Origin: Pholis gunnellus
Lineage: Eukaryota; Chordata; Actinopteri; Perciformes; Pholidae
Reading direction: 5' to 3'
NCBI GenBank assembly: GCA_910591455.2
Contig: OU342822.1
Location: 14,376,154-14,440,153 of the forward strand
DNA: 64,000 nt
Of the stretch, positions 14,396 through 26,600 are shown piece by piece. A program made the translations under genes and the position numbers. The stretch's first letter is position 1. The number at the start of each line of letters is the position of its first letter. The notes under the pieces are model-generated. The model was given only the letters and a program-made list of their open reading frames with translations. It was not told the DNA's origin and searched no databases.

Positions 14396-15969
14396 GAGAA
14401 AAACAGGCTGATTTCAAGTATAATAGAGCGACACATACTGTAATTTACTTAATTTGTAATCTGTAACTCAAAATTAAATGTGAATAAGCCTGTAATTAAT
14501 AAGGTTATCAATACAATTAGATGGGAAAGTTTAGGGGGAAAAAATCTATTGTGTGCGTTTTAAGTGAGGAACTCACTGTACTTAATAACAGTGTTAAGGC
14601 TGGATTGGTGCCTGGACGCTATCAGCCAACAACAGCTGTGTTTGTTTGGAGAATAAAAAACAGGGTGAGTTTTGGATACAAGTCTCTCGGCCTTCACTTT
14701 CCAATATCTTCATCCAGATGATTGTCAGTTGAAGAATTCCATTTTCTTGTGATCTCAGAACGTGTTTGGTGGATCAAAGTGGTCGTGGAGGTGATGTGGC
14801 TTGACTTTTTTTTATGGCCGGTGATTGATCTCAGGGGAATTCGTCTAAGAAGAGATTCTCTTTGAACACATGTTGGTGGGCGTTGGTGTCCAGCAGTGCT
14901 TTGGCACAATGTAGCATGATGTAGTCATGCAGAGTATAAGAAGAAAAAAAGGGATCAGATTGTCATGGCTTGTAGACATGTTTTCTGTAATATAGAGGAC
15001 ATTAAGATGTCTATAATGAGCTTTGCAAGGACACAACAAAGTAATACAAAAAAAGGTGATCAGCATCATCTCTGGAACAGGTAACTAGATGTGCAGTGTT
15101 AGAGACACTTTTCTGGTTTATTACAACCAAGTAAAATGTCTACTCGGGCAAGTAGATTTCTGAAAAACTTAAACGTTGAACTCTGCTTGATCTTATTTCG
15201 GGTTTTTTTCACACAGGTTATGACTGTTCGTGTCACAGGCAAAGCTAAAAGAAAACGTTGACATTTCGTCATGTTCGTCGTTTGACACGTCAACAAATGT
15301 CAGATCCATTAGTCACGTGACTCGCTGGAACCACGCTCATTTCCGTGACCTAACCAAATGGTTGTTGTGACGGAAAGTTACTTTGAAAAGACACTTTGCA
15401 TGCAATGGGTGGAAACTGACGCGCCGTCCCCGACACGTCCAAAACTAGAGGGCTATCTAGAGCGTCATAGTTTGATACGTCAATATTTGATGAGTTGAGA
15501 GGGAGCATGTGTTGATTCACAATTTCTGCATCTTTTCATGTTTATGGTTTGATTTATGAGGTGTTTATGGATGAGACGTGTGGTAAAAATTGTCAAAGCG
15601 CCCGTCAGATGAAAAATGGTCTAATGGTGTTAAAGTTTCCATCGCCAGACAAACAGATATGGCTTAAAGCCATCATGCCATTATTCATCTATTGACCAAT
15701 ATATTACTCTACTGTAGGTCTTTTGGACATCATAAAATGAATGTCCAGTATTTCTGTGCACTGATGAGTACTTTGGCTCTGATGGAATGCTCTACTATTG
15801 GATTTGTCCAAAGGCAAATGGGAAAAGTGACAGATCCAGTGTGACCGAGAGCTTAGATCCATACAAGCTATTTTCAACGTTACACATCCGTCTGGTTCAC
15901 TGGATTCAGGCTTTTAAAACCACTTTAAAATAATGTGAAAACTGCTGCTGTGTTTCCTATTTGAAGAAA

Positions 15970-16275
15970 AAAAGATTTACATCCATGTTTGTCCAAAATC
16001 TGATCACTTCATCATTGTTATCCTGTTAGACATTTCTGTGAAATTGCCGTAATTAGCATATGAATTATTGCGTTATGGCCAAAAACATGTTTTGTGAGGT
16101 CACAGTGACCTTTAACCACCAAAATCTAATCAGTTCATTCTCAAGTCCAACTGGATGTTTGTTTGAAATTTGAACTGCTCAAGGTGTTCCTGGGATGTCT
16201 CTCACACGAGAATGGACCAGACAACCCAAAAACATATTGCCTCGGGCAAAGACGATCGCTGCGCAGAGGCATACA
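15970..16275 (+). repeat. Teleost interspersed repeat (GTGACCTTTAACCACCAAAAT family)
   Basis: Contains TTTGTGAGGTCACAGTGACC, ACCACCAAAATCTAATCAGT, TCAAGGTGTTCCTGGGATGT, GAATGGACCAGACAACCC and a terminal GCGCAGAGGCATA. I recognise this ordered set of words as a common fish repeat often found in UTRs and introns. Its class is uncertain (SINE-like or MITE). Confidence 0.65.
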
Positions 16276-16809
16276 AATGTACAAAATTAAGGTTTTTTGC
16301 GACAATTTAGTTGAAATTACGTATGAACTTCATAGTGCATGACATTTTTTTTCTTTTGCAAAACAATGCTTCATATTCAGTACAGTATACGGTGCATGAA
16401 TGTGTATCAATAGTGTGAAGTTAAAGAGGTACAACGTTTTTGCCAAAACAAGCAATTGTTTGATGGTTTCTATTAACAGACGGTAATTTCTGAAATTGTG
16501 TTCAGAATTAAAATCTAGTCCTATAATAAAGTACTTTTAATAAGATTGCTAGTGGTGGGATTGAGAGTCACATTGATGTAGATTGATGGTAGCTTTCTTT
16601 CTTCAGACTGAGGACAAATGACGCAGTGGGTGATTAAATCCAGGCCCTTCGCTTGGACGCTTCTGGGGCGGATTTTCCGAGAGCAAGGGACTTGGCGCCG
16701 GGGATCCTGTGTATTTTCCACCCTGATCTCTGCTTGGCAGAGGCCTAAATAATAAAGCTCTTTTTACTGAGCAGCCCGGGGTTCCCTGTGTACAAACACA
16801 AGCCCTGCA

Positions 16810-16832
16810 CCCCCCCCCCCCCCCCCCCCCCC
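16810..16832. repeat. Poly-C tract (C23)
   Basis: Twenty-three uninterrupted C, the longest C run in the window; it can form G-quadruplex/i-motif structures. Confidence 0.95.
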
Positions 16833-19480
16833 TCCCGTCTCTGCTGTTTTAACGCGACCCGTCGCCGTGGGGGTTTACCTTACACCCCACCAAGCTCCCG
16901 TCCTGCAGTTGTCTCAAAGTCCGCCCCCACTCTGCCACAGACTCACACTGGGGTCAGGCCAATTTGGTCTTGAGGTAATTTTACTGGGACCCAAGCGCAC
17001 AATGCAAGGCTTGATCAGTGAACACAGGAAGCAGCTAACAACTGACAAAAATCTAAACCAAATCTTGAGAGAAAAAGTCATGGAAAAAGCCCCAAGTGAA
17101 GGAGGTGATTTAGGGAGTTTTCACAACAGTGCCCACTATACCCATACATATATTTCCTTGTCAGTCAATATTACACATGTTTTAGTGTTTTGACTGTTAT
17201 TCTTGATTGCATCATGGAGTGCAGTAGGGTGTGAGACGAGTACGATCACGGAAATGTAGCAAGCAGTGATGAAACGTCCATTCATGCGGGCCACGCATGG
17301 ATGTGTGTTTATTTAACTACTGTGCAGGTTAATCTGGGCCCTCAAAGCCTGGTGCAGTGTGTTAGTGCCAAGGCTCACAAACTTTCTGTGCTCTGATCAG
17401 CCTGCCAGCTTTGAAACCTGAGGCAGAGAAACGAAACCTCCTCCAAAAGCTGCGGCCCAGGCCCCCTCTGCTCTCAGAAGAAACTTTAAAAAAGGTAAAT
17501 CAAGGTAAGTTTTCTGCAAATTATTGCATGAATACCTCGCTTGTCATTAAGTGTCCGTACAGGAAAATGTTCCTACAGTACTGTTGTTCCTTTGGATTTG
17601 GTGGCACCTTTAACTCCAGTTGCCCATAAACGTAAACCATTTAATGGAGATCCAGTCTCCGGACAGCTGCGTAGGCGGCGGAGCGAACTCTAAAAGCCAA
17701 AACAGTAGCTCGGCAGTGGAGGAAAAATTAAGCGATTTTTCCATTTTTAACCGGCTGAGCCATTTTCCCCATGAACAATAAAATGAACAACACAGGGGGA
17801 AGACTGGAAGAAATTAGTCCCCAACTGCAGTAGCTAATCAACACAGCCACAACACACATCGCAACGCCCTATTTCGTGTGACAGAATTGAAGGCAAACGC
17901 TGGTGTGGCACCCAAAGATTTTGTGCTGGAATCATGGCACACCACAAAAAACTCACCAGGACATTGTGTTATTTCAAATTTTAAATAATTACAGAGGAGG
18001 GATGCTTAATGAGGTTTTTTACTGAAAATGTAATATATGTCAAAGTATTTCAGACAAAGGGCAGTCTGCATAAAATCTAAATCATCGTTCTTTATGAGAC
18101 TGAGACGTAATATAACCTGAAGAGTTGTGGCTTCTTTGTTTTTTGTCGTTTTCTGCCCTAACTGGAATCTTCTGCGTGCGCCAATCATTAACAAACACCT
18201 CTGGTGGGTTCAGAATAGAACACCAAACATACATTTTCTACGTTTGGTATTTCAAACATTCATTATAACGACTGGAGGAGGCCCCACGCAGACAAACACA
18301 AACACAAACACTGACTGAACTTAGAAAATGAGAGAAGTCTTTATTTTCTCTGTGGAGAGAGGAAGAAGAAAACACGGGTACCAAGCACAGCTCCTCTGGC
18401 ACCGAGCCACTGCCGAATATCAAGAATCAGTTAACAGTTTGACTTCGTAGCAGCACCTCCCTTCTCTGCAGTCCATCTGTGGGTGAGTTATATTCCTCGA
18501 GAATGTGCACGGATGAGGTGCTCGTTCAGCAGCCTCTCCAAAATACACTGAGTGGCCATCTGTGTGTGACACAGTCTTTACCGCACTTACTTGTGTTTCA
18601 CTTTCATCTCCCTCTCTTTCGACTATTTTCTTTGCAGGTGCTTCGGCATTGTCCTTGTCAGCTAAACCTCCTGTTTCTGTATTTTTTTTCTCATCTCTAT
18701 AAAATGATAAAAGACCTTTTCTATTTCTCTTTTTTGCTGTGCTTGGGTGCACACAGCTCCCTCTTAACCTACTCTCTTGTACGTGGCCAGTACCATCAAT
18801 CTGTGCTGTTTGAACAGGTAACAAATGTAGGAGGCACTGTGTCATGGTGTGTTAGTTTCAGCTTCAGCTCCCACCCCTTCCCCAGTTCGTGCTTCAGGAG
18901 TCTGATAACTATCTGCGCTCCTATGCTAACTAGCGGCGTTTTTGGCAAATTGATGGTTTAATTTTAGTGTCTAACTAGTAGTGAGAAGGCCTTCAATCTA
19001 GTCCATAATAGTCCCTAAATCCAACTCGACATCAACAGCATAATACTCATTGCACAATGCCTTTTCCCTACCGCCCCTCTAAACAGAATAACTACAGTGT
19101 TTGTGATTTTTGCAGCGTATTTTAGGGTGTTGGGTTTGTGGGTGCAGGATGGATCATGGTGTGGATAGTTGATAACATCTGAGAAGCGCCAGCAGGCCGA
19201 TAGAATCAGCCGCCCTCAGGGGGCAATGACGTACTTCATCATGCATCAACAGCGTTGCAAAGTTAACCATCGTGCCATGGATCCTCACGAGAGAGAGTAT
19301 TCAGTATTCGAGGGCAGCGCGCCATGAGAGTGAGGTACACCGTCACCCATCCTGTGGGTAATCTGTCACATTAGCATTTCTTTAAGGCGGTGAAGGCTAC
19401 CCATCTCTGGGAGCGGGTGACGTGATGATACATACTGCTTTGAGAGCTTGTGGAGTGCCATGCCCGTTACCAGAGTTAGC
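16833..19480. other. No supported gene; one weak exon candidate
   Basis: More GC-rich than its surroundings at 16840-17000 and 17400-17480. A short open stretch at about 17398-17495 ends at a usable GTAAAT and begins after TGATCAG, but no family is recognised. The long opposite-strand frame at 18420-18845 has low-complexity composition and no splice context. Confidence 0.35.
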
Positions 19481-19483
19481 TAT

Positions 19484-20225
19484 CCTTTTAGGAATAGCTT
19501 GACATTTTGGAAAACAACACCAGTCGATGTCTTGTCTGGAGTCGGATGAGAAGATTGATATACCACTCATATGTCCGTGCGTTAAGTCTGGAATGATATA
19601 CCGATATTGGGTCGATATTGACTCAAGTAGCTGGATCGGGTGTCAGTAACAAAGGAACCGATCTGTTCAATTAAAATGTTTATTTACATTATATATACAA
19701 ATTTTGATAAAAGGCTTGTGTAAGTCAAGCCTGATGTTGCTTTACACATAAATAATTATCCCAGCTTATCAATTAAACACTGGTATCAATCTGTTACTCC
19801 TTATCAGCCAATACCCAAAGCCAAGGTATCGGTATCGGGACTGTCAAAAGTTTGATCGGTGCATCCCTAAGTATCTTAGCGTAGCATAAAGACTGGACGG
19901 GGAAACAGCTAGCCTGGATTTGTTTGCAGTAAAACAACAAAAATACAGTTGCTGGTGAGAGAGATCAAATATGTTAATCAAAAAACAGTTACTCTCCCTC
20001 TAAAACCACAAACTCTGACTTTTACATTTTTTTGCAGCTTATTCTTTTATCGTTTGAAAGAACAGTTGTCGCCCATTTCTAGTCTTTATGCTAAGCTAAG
20101 CTAATCATCTTCTAGGTTTAGCGCCATGCTTAACACAGAAAGATCAGTAAATTTTCTCACTAACTCTCGGAAAGCAGAAAAGCATATTTCCCAAAATGTC
20201 TAACTTTTTCTTGACAGACAAGCTT
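19484..20225. repeat. Fold-back (TTAGCTTAGC family) element, complete, interrupted by a second element
   Basis: The left end AGGAATAGCTTGACATTTTGG is mirrored by the right end CCAAAATGTCTAAC followed by TTTTTCTT, so the two ends are inverted repeats. Inside are GATGAGAAGATTGAT, TAGCGTAGCATAAAGACTGG and, in reverse, CCATTTCTAGTCTTTATGCT followed by AAGCTAAGCTAATC. It is full length except for the insertion at 19588-19872. Confidence 0.75.
19588..19872. mobile_element. Nested non-autonomous hAT-like element
   Basis: Begins GGAATGATATACCGATATTGG, runs through GTATCGGTATCGGGACTGTC and ends TTTGATCGGTGCATCCCTA. These are hallmarks of a teleost hAT-derived element whose ends read TAGGGATGCACCGATC. 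It splits the fold-back repeat, and TAAGT occurs at both junctions. Only the right end is intact, so the left is likely truncated or eroded. Confidence 0.65.
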
Positions 20226-21600
20226 ATATAAAACAAAATCTAAGTCTCCCTGTTGTATTAAGCCATTTTGGACAATATTGCCAGTCAATGAGTATGACTC
20301 CTTTATGGTAATATGAGATTTTTTTGCATCAGTGTACAAGTTACCTTTCAGGTATTTATATTAGCTCTTTAATTTCCAACTGTTTGGTCTATCTATAATA
20401 GTTCAAAATATAAAATTGCAATAGAAACTCGTTTTTCTATCCTCGCAAACAGAGCAAGAGACGACGATGTGTGTTTTTGTCTGGGTCAATACGCATTGAG
20501 TGGATGAAGACCTGCTAACCTCTCTACAAGACATCTCCATGTGCCCCAACATTACCGAAATCGATTTAACAAATGCTAGGAAAGGGGGGAAAAAAACGGT
20601 TTAATCCTCTTTCCAACTTCTCCAACACCAGCCTTCATCTGCATTAGGAGACACGCTTTCGGAGTTTCAATGCAGAAAAATCAAGCAACCAAAGGAACGA
20701 CAATAAATAAGCAAAAAGCCCCTTAGTAAGTAAGAACCAAGTGACCTAACTGTTTGCATGTACAGTAAGTTCTTCCAAGCAGAGCTATGCCATATGCATA
20801 CAAGGGGCCTTATTCAAACATCCATCTCTGCATGTGGGTGGGCAGGTTTTCAGGAGTTTCCCCAGCGAGCCAGAGGTCACACCCTGCTCGTCCTCGTCCT
20901 TCTGTGACCTTCCTGTCTACAGTTCATATATTCCACATTAATAAAAAGGTCATAAAATAAGGAAACTCTGCCGTGCAGCATACTGCATAAACAGTGTTGA
21001 CACAACAAACGACTAAAAGGGGCATGATGTCAGCCGTGTGCATCCTCGATACAACCAAACAGAAATCTTTTCTTTGCATTTTCCCTCTCCAGAACTAAAG
21101 TGTTAGAATAACAATAGTAGCCTCTGAGTCATGGATGACTGGCAGCTGTGAGAGTGCTGAGGATGGTATTTTTATGCCATCCTAGCAGCTGGATTTTACA
21201 TTAATAATCCATAGATCTACATGCAAATGAACCTGTAATGAAAAGTTAAGACAGAAACAACCAATGTATGCCAAGAATCAGTCATTAGCTAACAAGAGAA
21301 CAATGCGATCATGAGAGAATCAGTCAAATGGGAGTACTGGCCTCAAGTCAGGATGATCTCATAACAGAGCTGAGGCAACTTTATCTCTACTTATGCCAAT
21401 GAGAAGTTTAATGTAGTAATTCATTCAAACCAGGACTTTGCTGTGTTCATTTTCAAAGCTGTTTGAATAACAATAGAACAAATCATAATATGGCACTGGG
21501 AACACAAATTATATCTACAACGGACTGATGATTATGGGTTTCTTTCTCTCTCTTGTGCCCCCTCACCTGGATCCTTCCGCGCTTTCTTGTCCCTTAGAGG
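20226..21600. other. No gene seen
   Basis: Unique AT-rich sequence without exon-like frames. CTCGTCCTCGTCCTTCTGTG at about 20888 is the only locally repetitive stretch. Confidence 0.5.
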
Positions 21601-21679
21601 AGTTTGTATGTAACAATGCTGCCCCCATGTGGCCAAGAGAGGTAGCAATATACAATCCTGTATTTATATGTATAGTACT

Positions 21680-21850
21680 AAAAAAATAAAAAAAGAGTAA
21701 AAGTCCTGCATTCAAAAGCATTATACGTTTGTAGCGGATCAACGTTTCAGCTACTTTATACAGCAGGGATGTGACAGCTACTCATGTTAAATCAAAGTTA
21801 CTTGGGTAACAATGTATTTAAGCTGCACGAAAGTAAAAAAGTAGGCAACT
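21680..21850. repeat. Fragment of a teleost interspersed repeat (AAAGTCCTGCATTCAAAA type)
   Basis: GAGTAAAAGTCCTGCATTCA followed later by TTACTTGGGTAACAATG and GTAAAAAAGTAGGC resembles the many fish repeats built from AAGTAAAAGTACT and TCCTGCATTCAAAAT. Fragmentary. Confidence 0.45.
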
Positions 21851-22445
21851 TAAAATATACTCTTAAGAATGTGGTGACAATGATTATGATATATGATAGA
21901 CACGTTCAAGACAATAACACATTTAGGCTACAAATAAGTCCATGCTAGAGGTCACAGGTCCAAAGCCCGGACGAGCCCTCGTAAAGTAAAAAATAAGCAC
22001 ATTTATTTAAAGAATAGCAATGACTAAACTCAACAGCTGCCGTGTCAGCCAAGGAAGAGATGTTAAGGCGGTGAACTTTTATAGCCAAAACCACACTATA
22101 GGCTCAGGTTTGGCTCATCAGTGGGCGATCAACATCTTGCAGGACAAAGAGAAGCCAACAGAAGGAACACAGACCCCGAGTGGATCGGAGAGGTCGTCGC
22201 ATTTGTAAGAAAGGAAAAAGAAGCCTTTGGCCGAGCTTTCGTGCTGTGCTTTGTGTAAACTTAGCGGCGGTGGTGGATGAGAGACTGCAGACAGAGACAA
22301 TTAAATTAGGTTTTGCTTTTGTTTACATTGTTCATGCTTGTTGAACAGATGTATTGATTAAGTATTGACTTTTTACTCGGCTGTACGAGCAAAGTTGATG
22401 CCAACTTCAGCACAGTGCAGAGCAGAGGAGATGCTCCCTGCAGCA

Positions 22446-22462
22446 TAATAATAATAATAATT
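22446..22462. repeat. (AAT)n microsatellite
   Basis: Short run of ATA/AAT triplets. Confidence 0.9.
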
Positions 22463-23531
22463 ACACCAAAACAACAAAAAAATACTAATAAAAAGCACCA
22501 GTAATGTCGGCGCTTATCAATACTCCGATATTTGATTCTGCTAACTGTTCCCTGTTTTTTTTATTTTTGACTGATCGCTGTGATTCTTGGCAGTAGGCCA
22601 TCACTATTTTAAAGGGGGGGATGTGTGCAAAGCATTTCTGTGTGTTTTTCTCACAGACTAAATCCACTCTGAAGGATACACACTGAGGATACACACTGTA
22701 TGTATGCGACTCCTGTTGGACACTAGATGTCCTCATTGGTTCGAATTCGGTAAACTGTATCTTGTCCTGGAATTGACGTGTCAAATAAAACCATTTATAT
22801 TCATATCAACTTCAAGAAATTAATAAGATAAGGATATGAACTTTTTTTAATCATTTAATAATTTGACTGTCTAATAAGACAAAGTCTGTGGATACAGATC
22901 TTGTGACGACTCCATCAGGTGTCCCTGGTTATCCCTTCTCTTGCAGGATCTGGGATGTCAGCCTCAAGGCTTACTGTTCAAAAGTTACAGACGGAAATGT
23001 CAAGTTATTTTTACAACAGCAAACATTATGCAAGATAATCGTTGTGTAAACTGCTGTGCGTGCGTCTGTTTATGTGGCTTTCAGTCAGGTAGTTTCACCA
23101 TGAGATATAAATTGTGACCAAATTAAAAAAAAGACTTTATAAAAGTTTTATTTCATGTTAAACAAGTAAACATGAATGGTGTTACAGATATTACACAACT
23201 GTGTATAACGAATATTTCATACCTTACTGTAGACATGGATTAGGAACACTTAAAAATGCTGCTGAATAAATTAATTTAATCACAAAGATCTTCCAAAATC
23301 ACTCACAAAAACGTGGATACTGTGTATGTATATATACACATACTGTACATAATAAATTGTAAACTCAAAATACTGACTGGTAAAATTGTTGAGGCATAAC
23401 ATTTTACAGATTTGTCTTTCAGATATATATTTCAATTTACACTTTAATATTGAAAAGAATATTTCTAAACATTACATTTTTAGATGCTCAAATTGTGCAT
23501 TATCAGATTTAATTCAGCTTTTTTACTTGTT

Positions 23532-23537
23532 TTTATT
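23532..23537 (-). other. Candidate polyadenylation signal of flvcr2
   Basis: AATAAA on the minus strand about 160 bases past the flvcr2 stop codon. Another hexamer at 23147-23152 would give a longer 3' UTR of about 550 nt. Confidence 0.4.
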
Positions 23538-23697
23538 TATTATTTATAAATACTTACATCTAACAATCTAACTCTTGTTAGAAGGGAAGTGGGTCTAAAG
23601 CCTTCCTGATTGTGTCGTTCTATAGGTCACAATGCAACAGGATGGAGACCATGGCTTTCCAAGGCTTGTATGTTAGTGTTTGTGTGTGTTTCTGTGT

Positions 23698-26600
23698 TTA
23701 AAACTTGGCTTCTTTGATGATAGAGGCATCAGCCAGGCTCCCATCGTGGCAGTCGGAGGGTCCCTATCAATCAAAACAGGCTTGTTAATTCAACCGTTTT
23801 ATGGATTCGACACACAAGTCTCTGTAGATTTTAAGTTGATTGGTGGCTGAGTCCGAGAATTCATCAAAAACTGTGACACTGATATTAAAAACCCCAACAC
23901 GTGTTCAGCTTAATGTGACAGAACATTATTTCCTTCCAACGTGCTCAATCTTTATATACATATTGCTACACACATTCTGTACAAAAAGAAGATAACATAT
24001 GACTGAAAAGAGCCCAGATGATCTTTTTCACATCATCTCACCTGTACATGTCTACGGCTGTTGCTTCAGGTTACTGATAGACGTAAATTGTATCAGTCTT
24101 CGCAAAGGACTAAAGATGGGGCCAAAATGATCAATTCAATAGCTGAAGCCGCTTCTGTAAGGCTAGCTGAGGCTAATAGCTAGTCCTGCACTTCTCAAGC
24201 GGCTTAAGGCACAAAAAGCAAATTTACACGTTGATCTTCTCATAAGGTTTCAATCCTTAAGGTTTGTTTTCTACCCTGCATCGCTCTCACAAATGTGTCT
24301 GTACCAGGGCCCTAAAACGGAGGCAGCTAAATTAAAGTCAGCCATCATTCATTTAATCATTTACACCTGTGCTTTACATGTCAAAATGTCTCCTCTGAAA
24401 AAAAAAAGGCCATATGGATAACATTACAAAACAGCACACGAATAAATAAGATGTAGTTTCAGATCTAAGTCTCTGTGTACCAACATGTAAAAGTCTCTGA
24501 AACAGGGCCAAGTGGAAAAAAAAGCGTTTCATATTTACATCATTGTGTGAATTTAATTCAGCGTGATCGTAAGAAACAGAGTGAGAGACAGCAAAGGCAG
24601 GTATCAACAGTGACAAGTGGAAGGGTGGGCAGCGGGTGTTGGTGATTACAGACAGTGTGTGCTGATTGTTCTGTGCGCCTACCTTTGAGCATTTGCGTGT
24701 TGAGCTAAGATTTGAGGAGATTTTTTTTTTTTTTTTGTGGAAGCAGAAAGGTTTATTGATCAGGCTTTGAAGGAGGACTCCCCGGCTGGGAGATTAGCGC
24801 CGTGGCTCCGTAGTCTTGTCCCGACATCCGCTCCTCCGCCTAAAACAACAGCTACCCATCACTTCTCATTCAGCGCTTATAGAGGCGTGAGTCTCCAGTC
24901 CAGGATGAAGTTGCTGCGACAGAATCTGATCTACCAGGCAGTTCTATAAATCCCTTACTGCTCGAATGATCCCTTTTTTATATTTGTATTTTATAACCGA
25001 GTAAAGTCAGTTAAATCATTCTTAAAGTTCAAGTAAAATCCAGCTTGGATGTATTGCTTCAAGGAATAGTTCAACATTTTGTGAAATATGTGTTATTTCG
25101 AGAGTAAGTTGAGAAACCACTAAGTGGTATTTTTCCTCGGTCTGTACCTCTAAACACTGTGAATTGGCGTTTTTTACACCTGGGTATTTGTACAGATTAA
25201 ACAAACACGATATGATATAATTACTGAGCTTCAGGGATGTTGGTAGCTGGATTTTGTTCCATTCGAAAGAGGCAGACTAGCCGTTTCCCCCTGCTTCTAC
25301 TCTTTAAGCTAAGCTAAGCTAATCGTCTCCTGGCTCTGCAGTAGCTTAGTGTTTAACAGACAGATAGGAGAGTGGCATCGATCATCTCATCTAACTTCTC
25401 TCTTTTTGAGTATATCATCTCTGTTCCTCACTGCATGTTTACATTGGGTGTGAGGAATTCGAGTGCTGGTTTCCTCATGAGTAACTTCACCACTGACCTT
25501 GGAGACTCACACAGGCATAAATAATGACACTATTGTCCATGATCATGTCATGGACAATACCTGCAATGGAGGGCAGCATTGCAGGTTCTTTTTCCAACAA
25601 TCTGCTACCAAAGGCTGGCAAGTTATTCAGTGGTGGTGAGATAGAAAGGCATGCATTAGGAAAGAACTAAGACAGCATGGGTTAAGAACAGTAGGGAAAC
25701 CACAGGGATAAAGCATTAATTGTTGGTACTACTCCTAAGATTTTTGTTAGTTAATACATTTTTTTTAACATGCAAGCAGATGCATGCTCTGTTTTATAGA
25801 ATGCAGAAGACTGAGAAAGATGAAAACAGCCCAGTATCGGGCCATATTCACCAATATATTAATGTTAATTAAATTGGGGCAGGCATGCAGGCCGACTCGA
25901 CGACAACAAAAATAGACACAATAGGGAGCAGACTAAGTTATTTCTGGAGAAGCACAAGACACATGTGACTTTGACTGCACGCAAACGAATGACATGCAAA
26001 CGCATAACACATGGGCCTTTTTCACAGCAGGGACTTTGACTCGTCATAGTAGGAAAAGCACAGGTTGAACTAATAACATTAACAATGGCTCTGTCCATTC
26101 AAATGTCTGGAAAGCTTTGGGAGAACCAGACAATGAACCTGAAGCAGCTAAATGGAACTCAGCCGTCATTAATTGTATTATTTACACCTGTGCTTTTCCT
26201 GCCTTGAGATGTTAAAATGTCAAAGTCATGAAAAAAAAAAGGCTTATTTCAAATTATACTACCACCACCATTGTTCCACTTCAGTATCCACAACCAACAA
26301 ACACAAAACACCCTATTTCTCGCTTTAACACTTACTGCTGCTTTGGCCATCAGGTTTGCCTTTTGTCTGCGCAGATCAGACTTAATGAAGCCTGCAGAGA
26401 AATGAAGACAGAGAACAGGGAAAGCCTGCATGAGATAATGCCACAGAAAGTGTAATAAAATGATAAATACAAATGATTTAATAACGGCGACTGTCCAGTA
26501 GGGGGCTCTTGTGCACAGACACATTGCAGTATACAGTAAAACACCTTGTTGAGGATTTCCCAAGACTATGTAGCAAAAATTGCAAATCTACACAAAACAT

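Noticed and set aside
18420..18845. 141-codon minus-strand frame and a 160-codon plus-strand frame over the same bases
   Set aside because: Overlapping open frames on both strands with biased composition; neither shows homology or splice sites I recognise.
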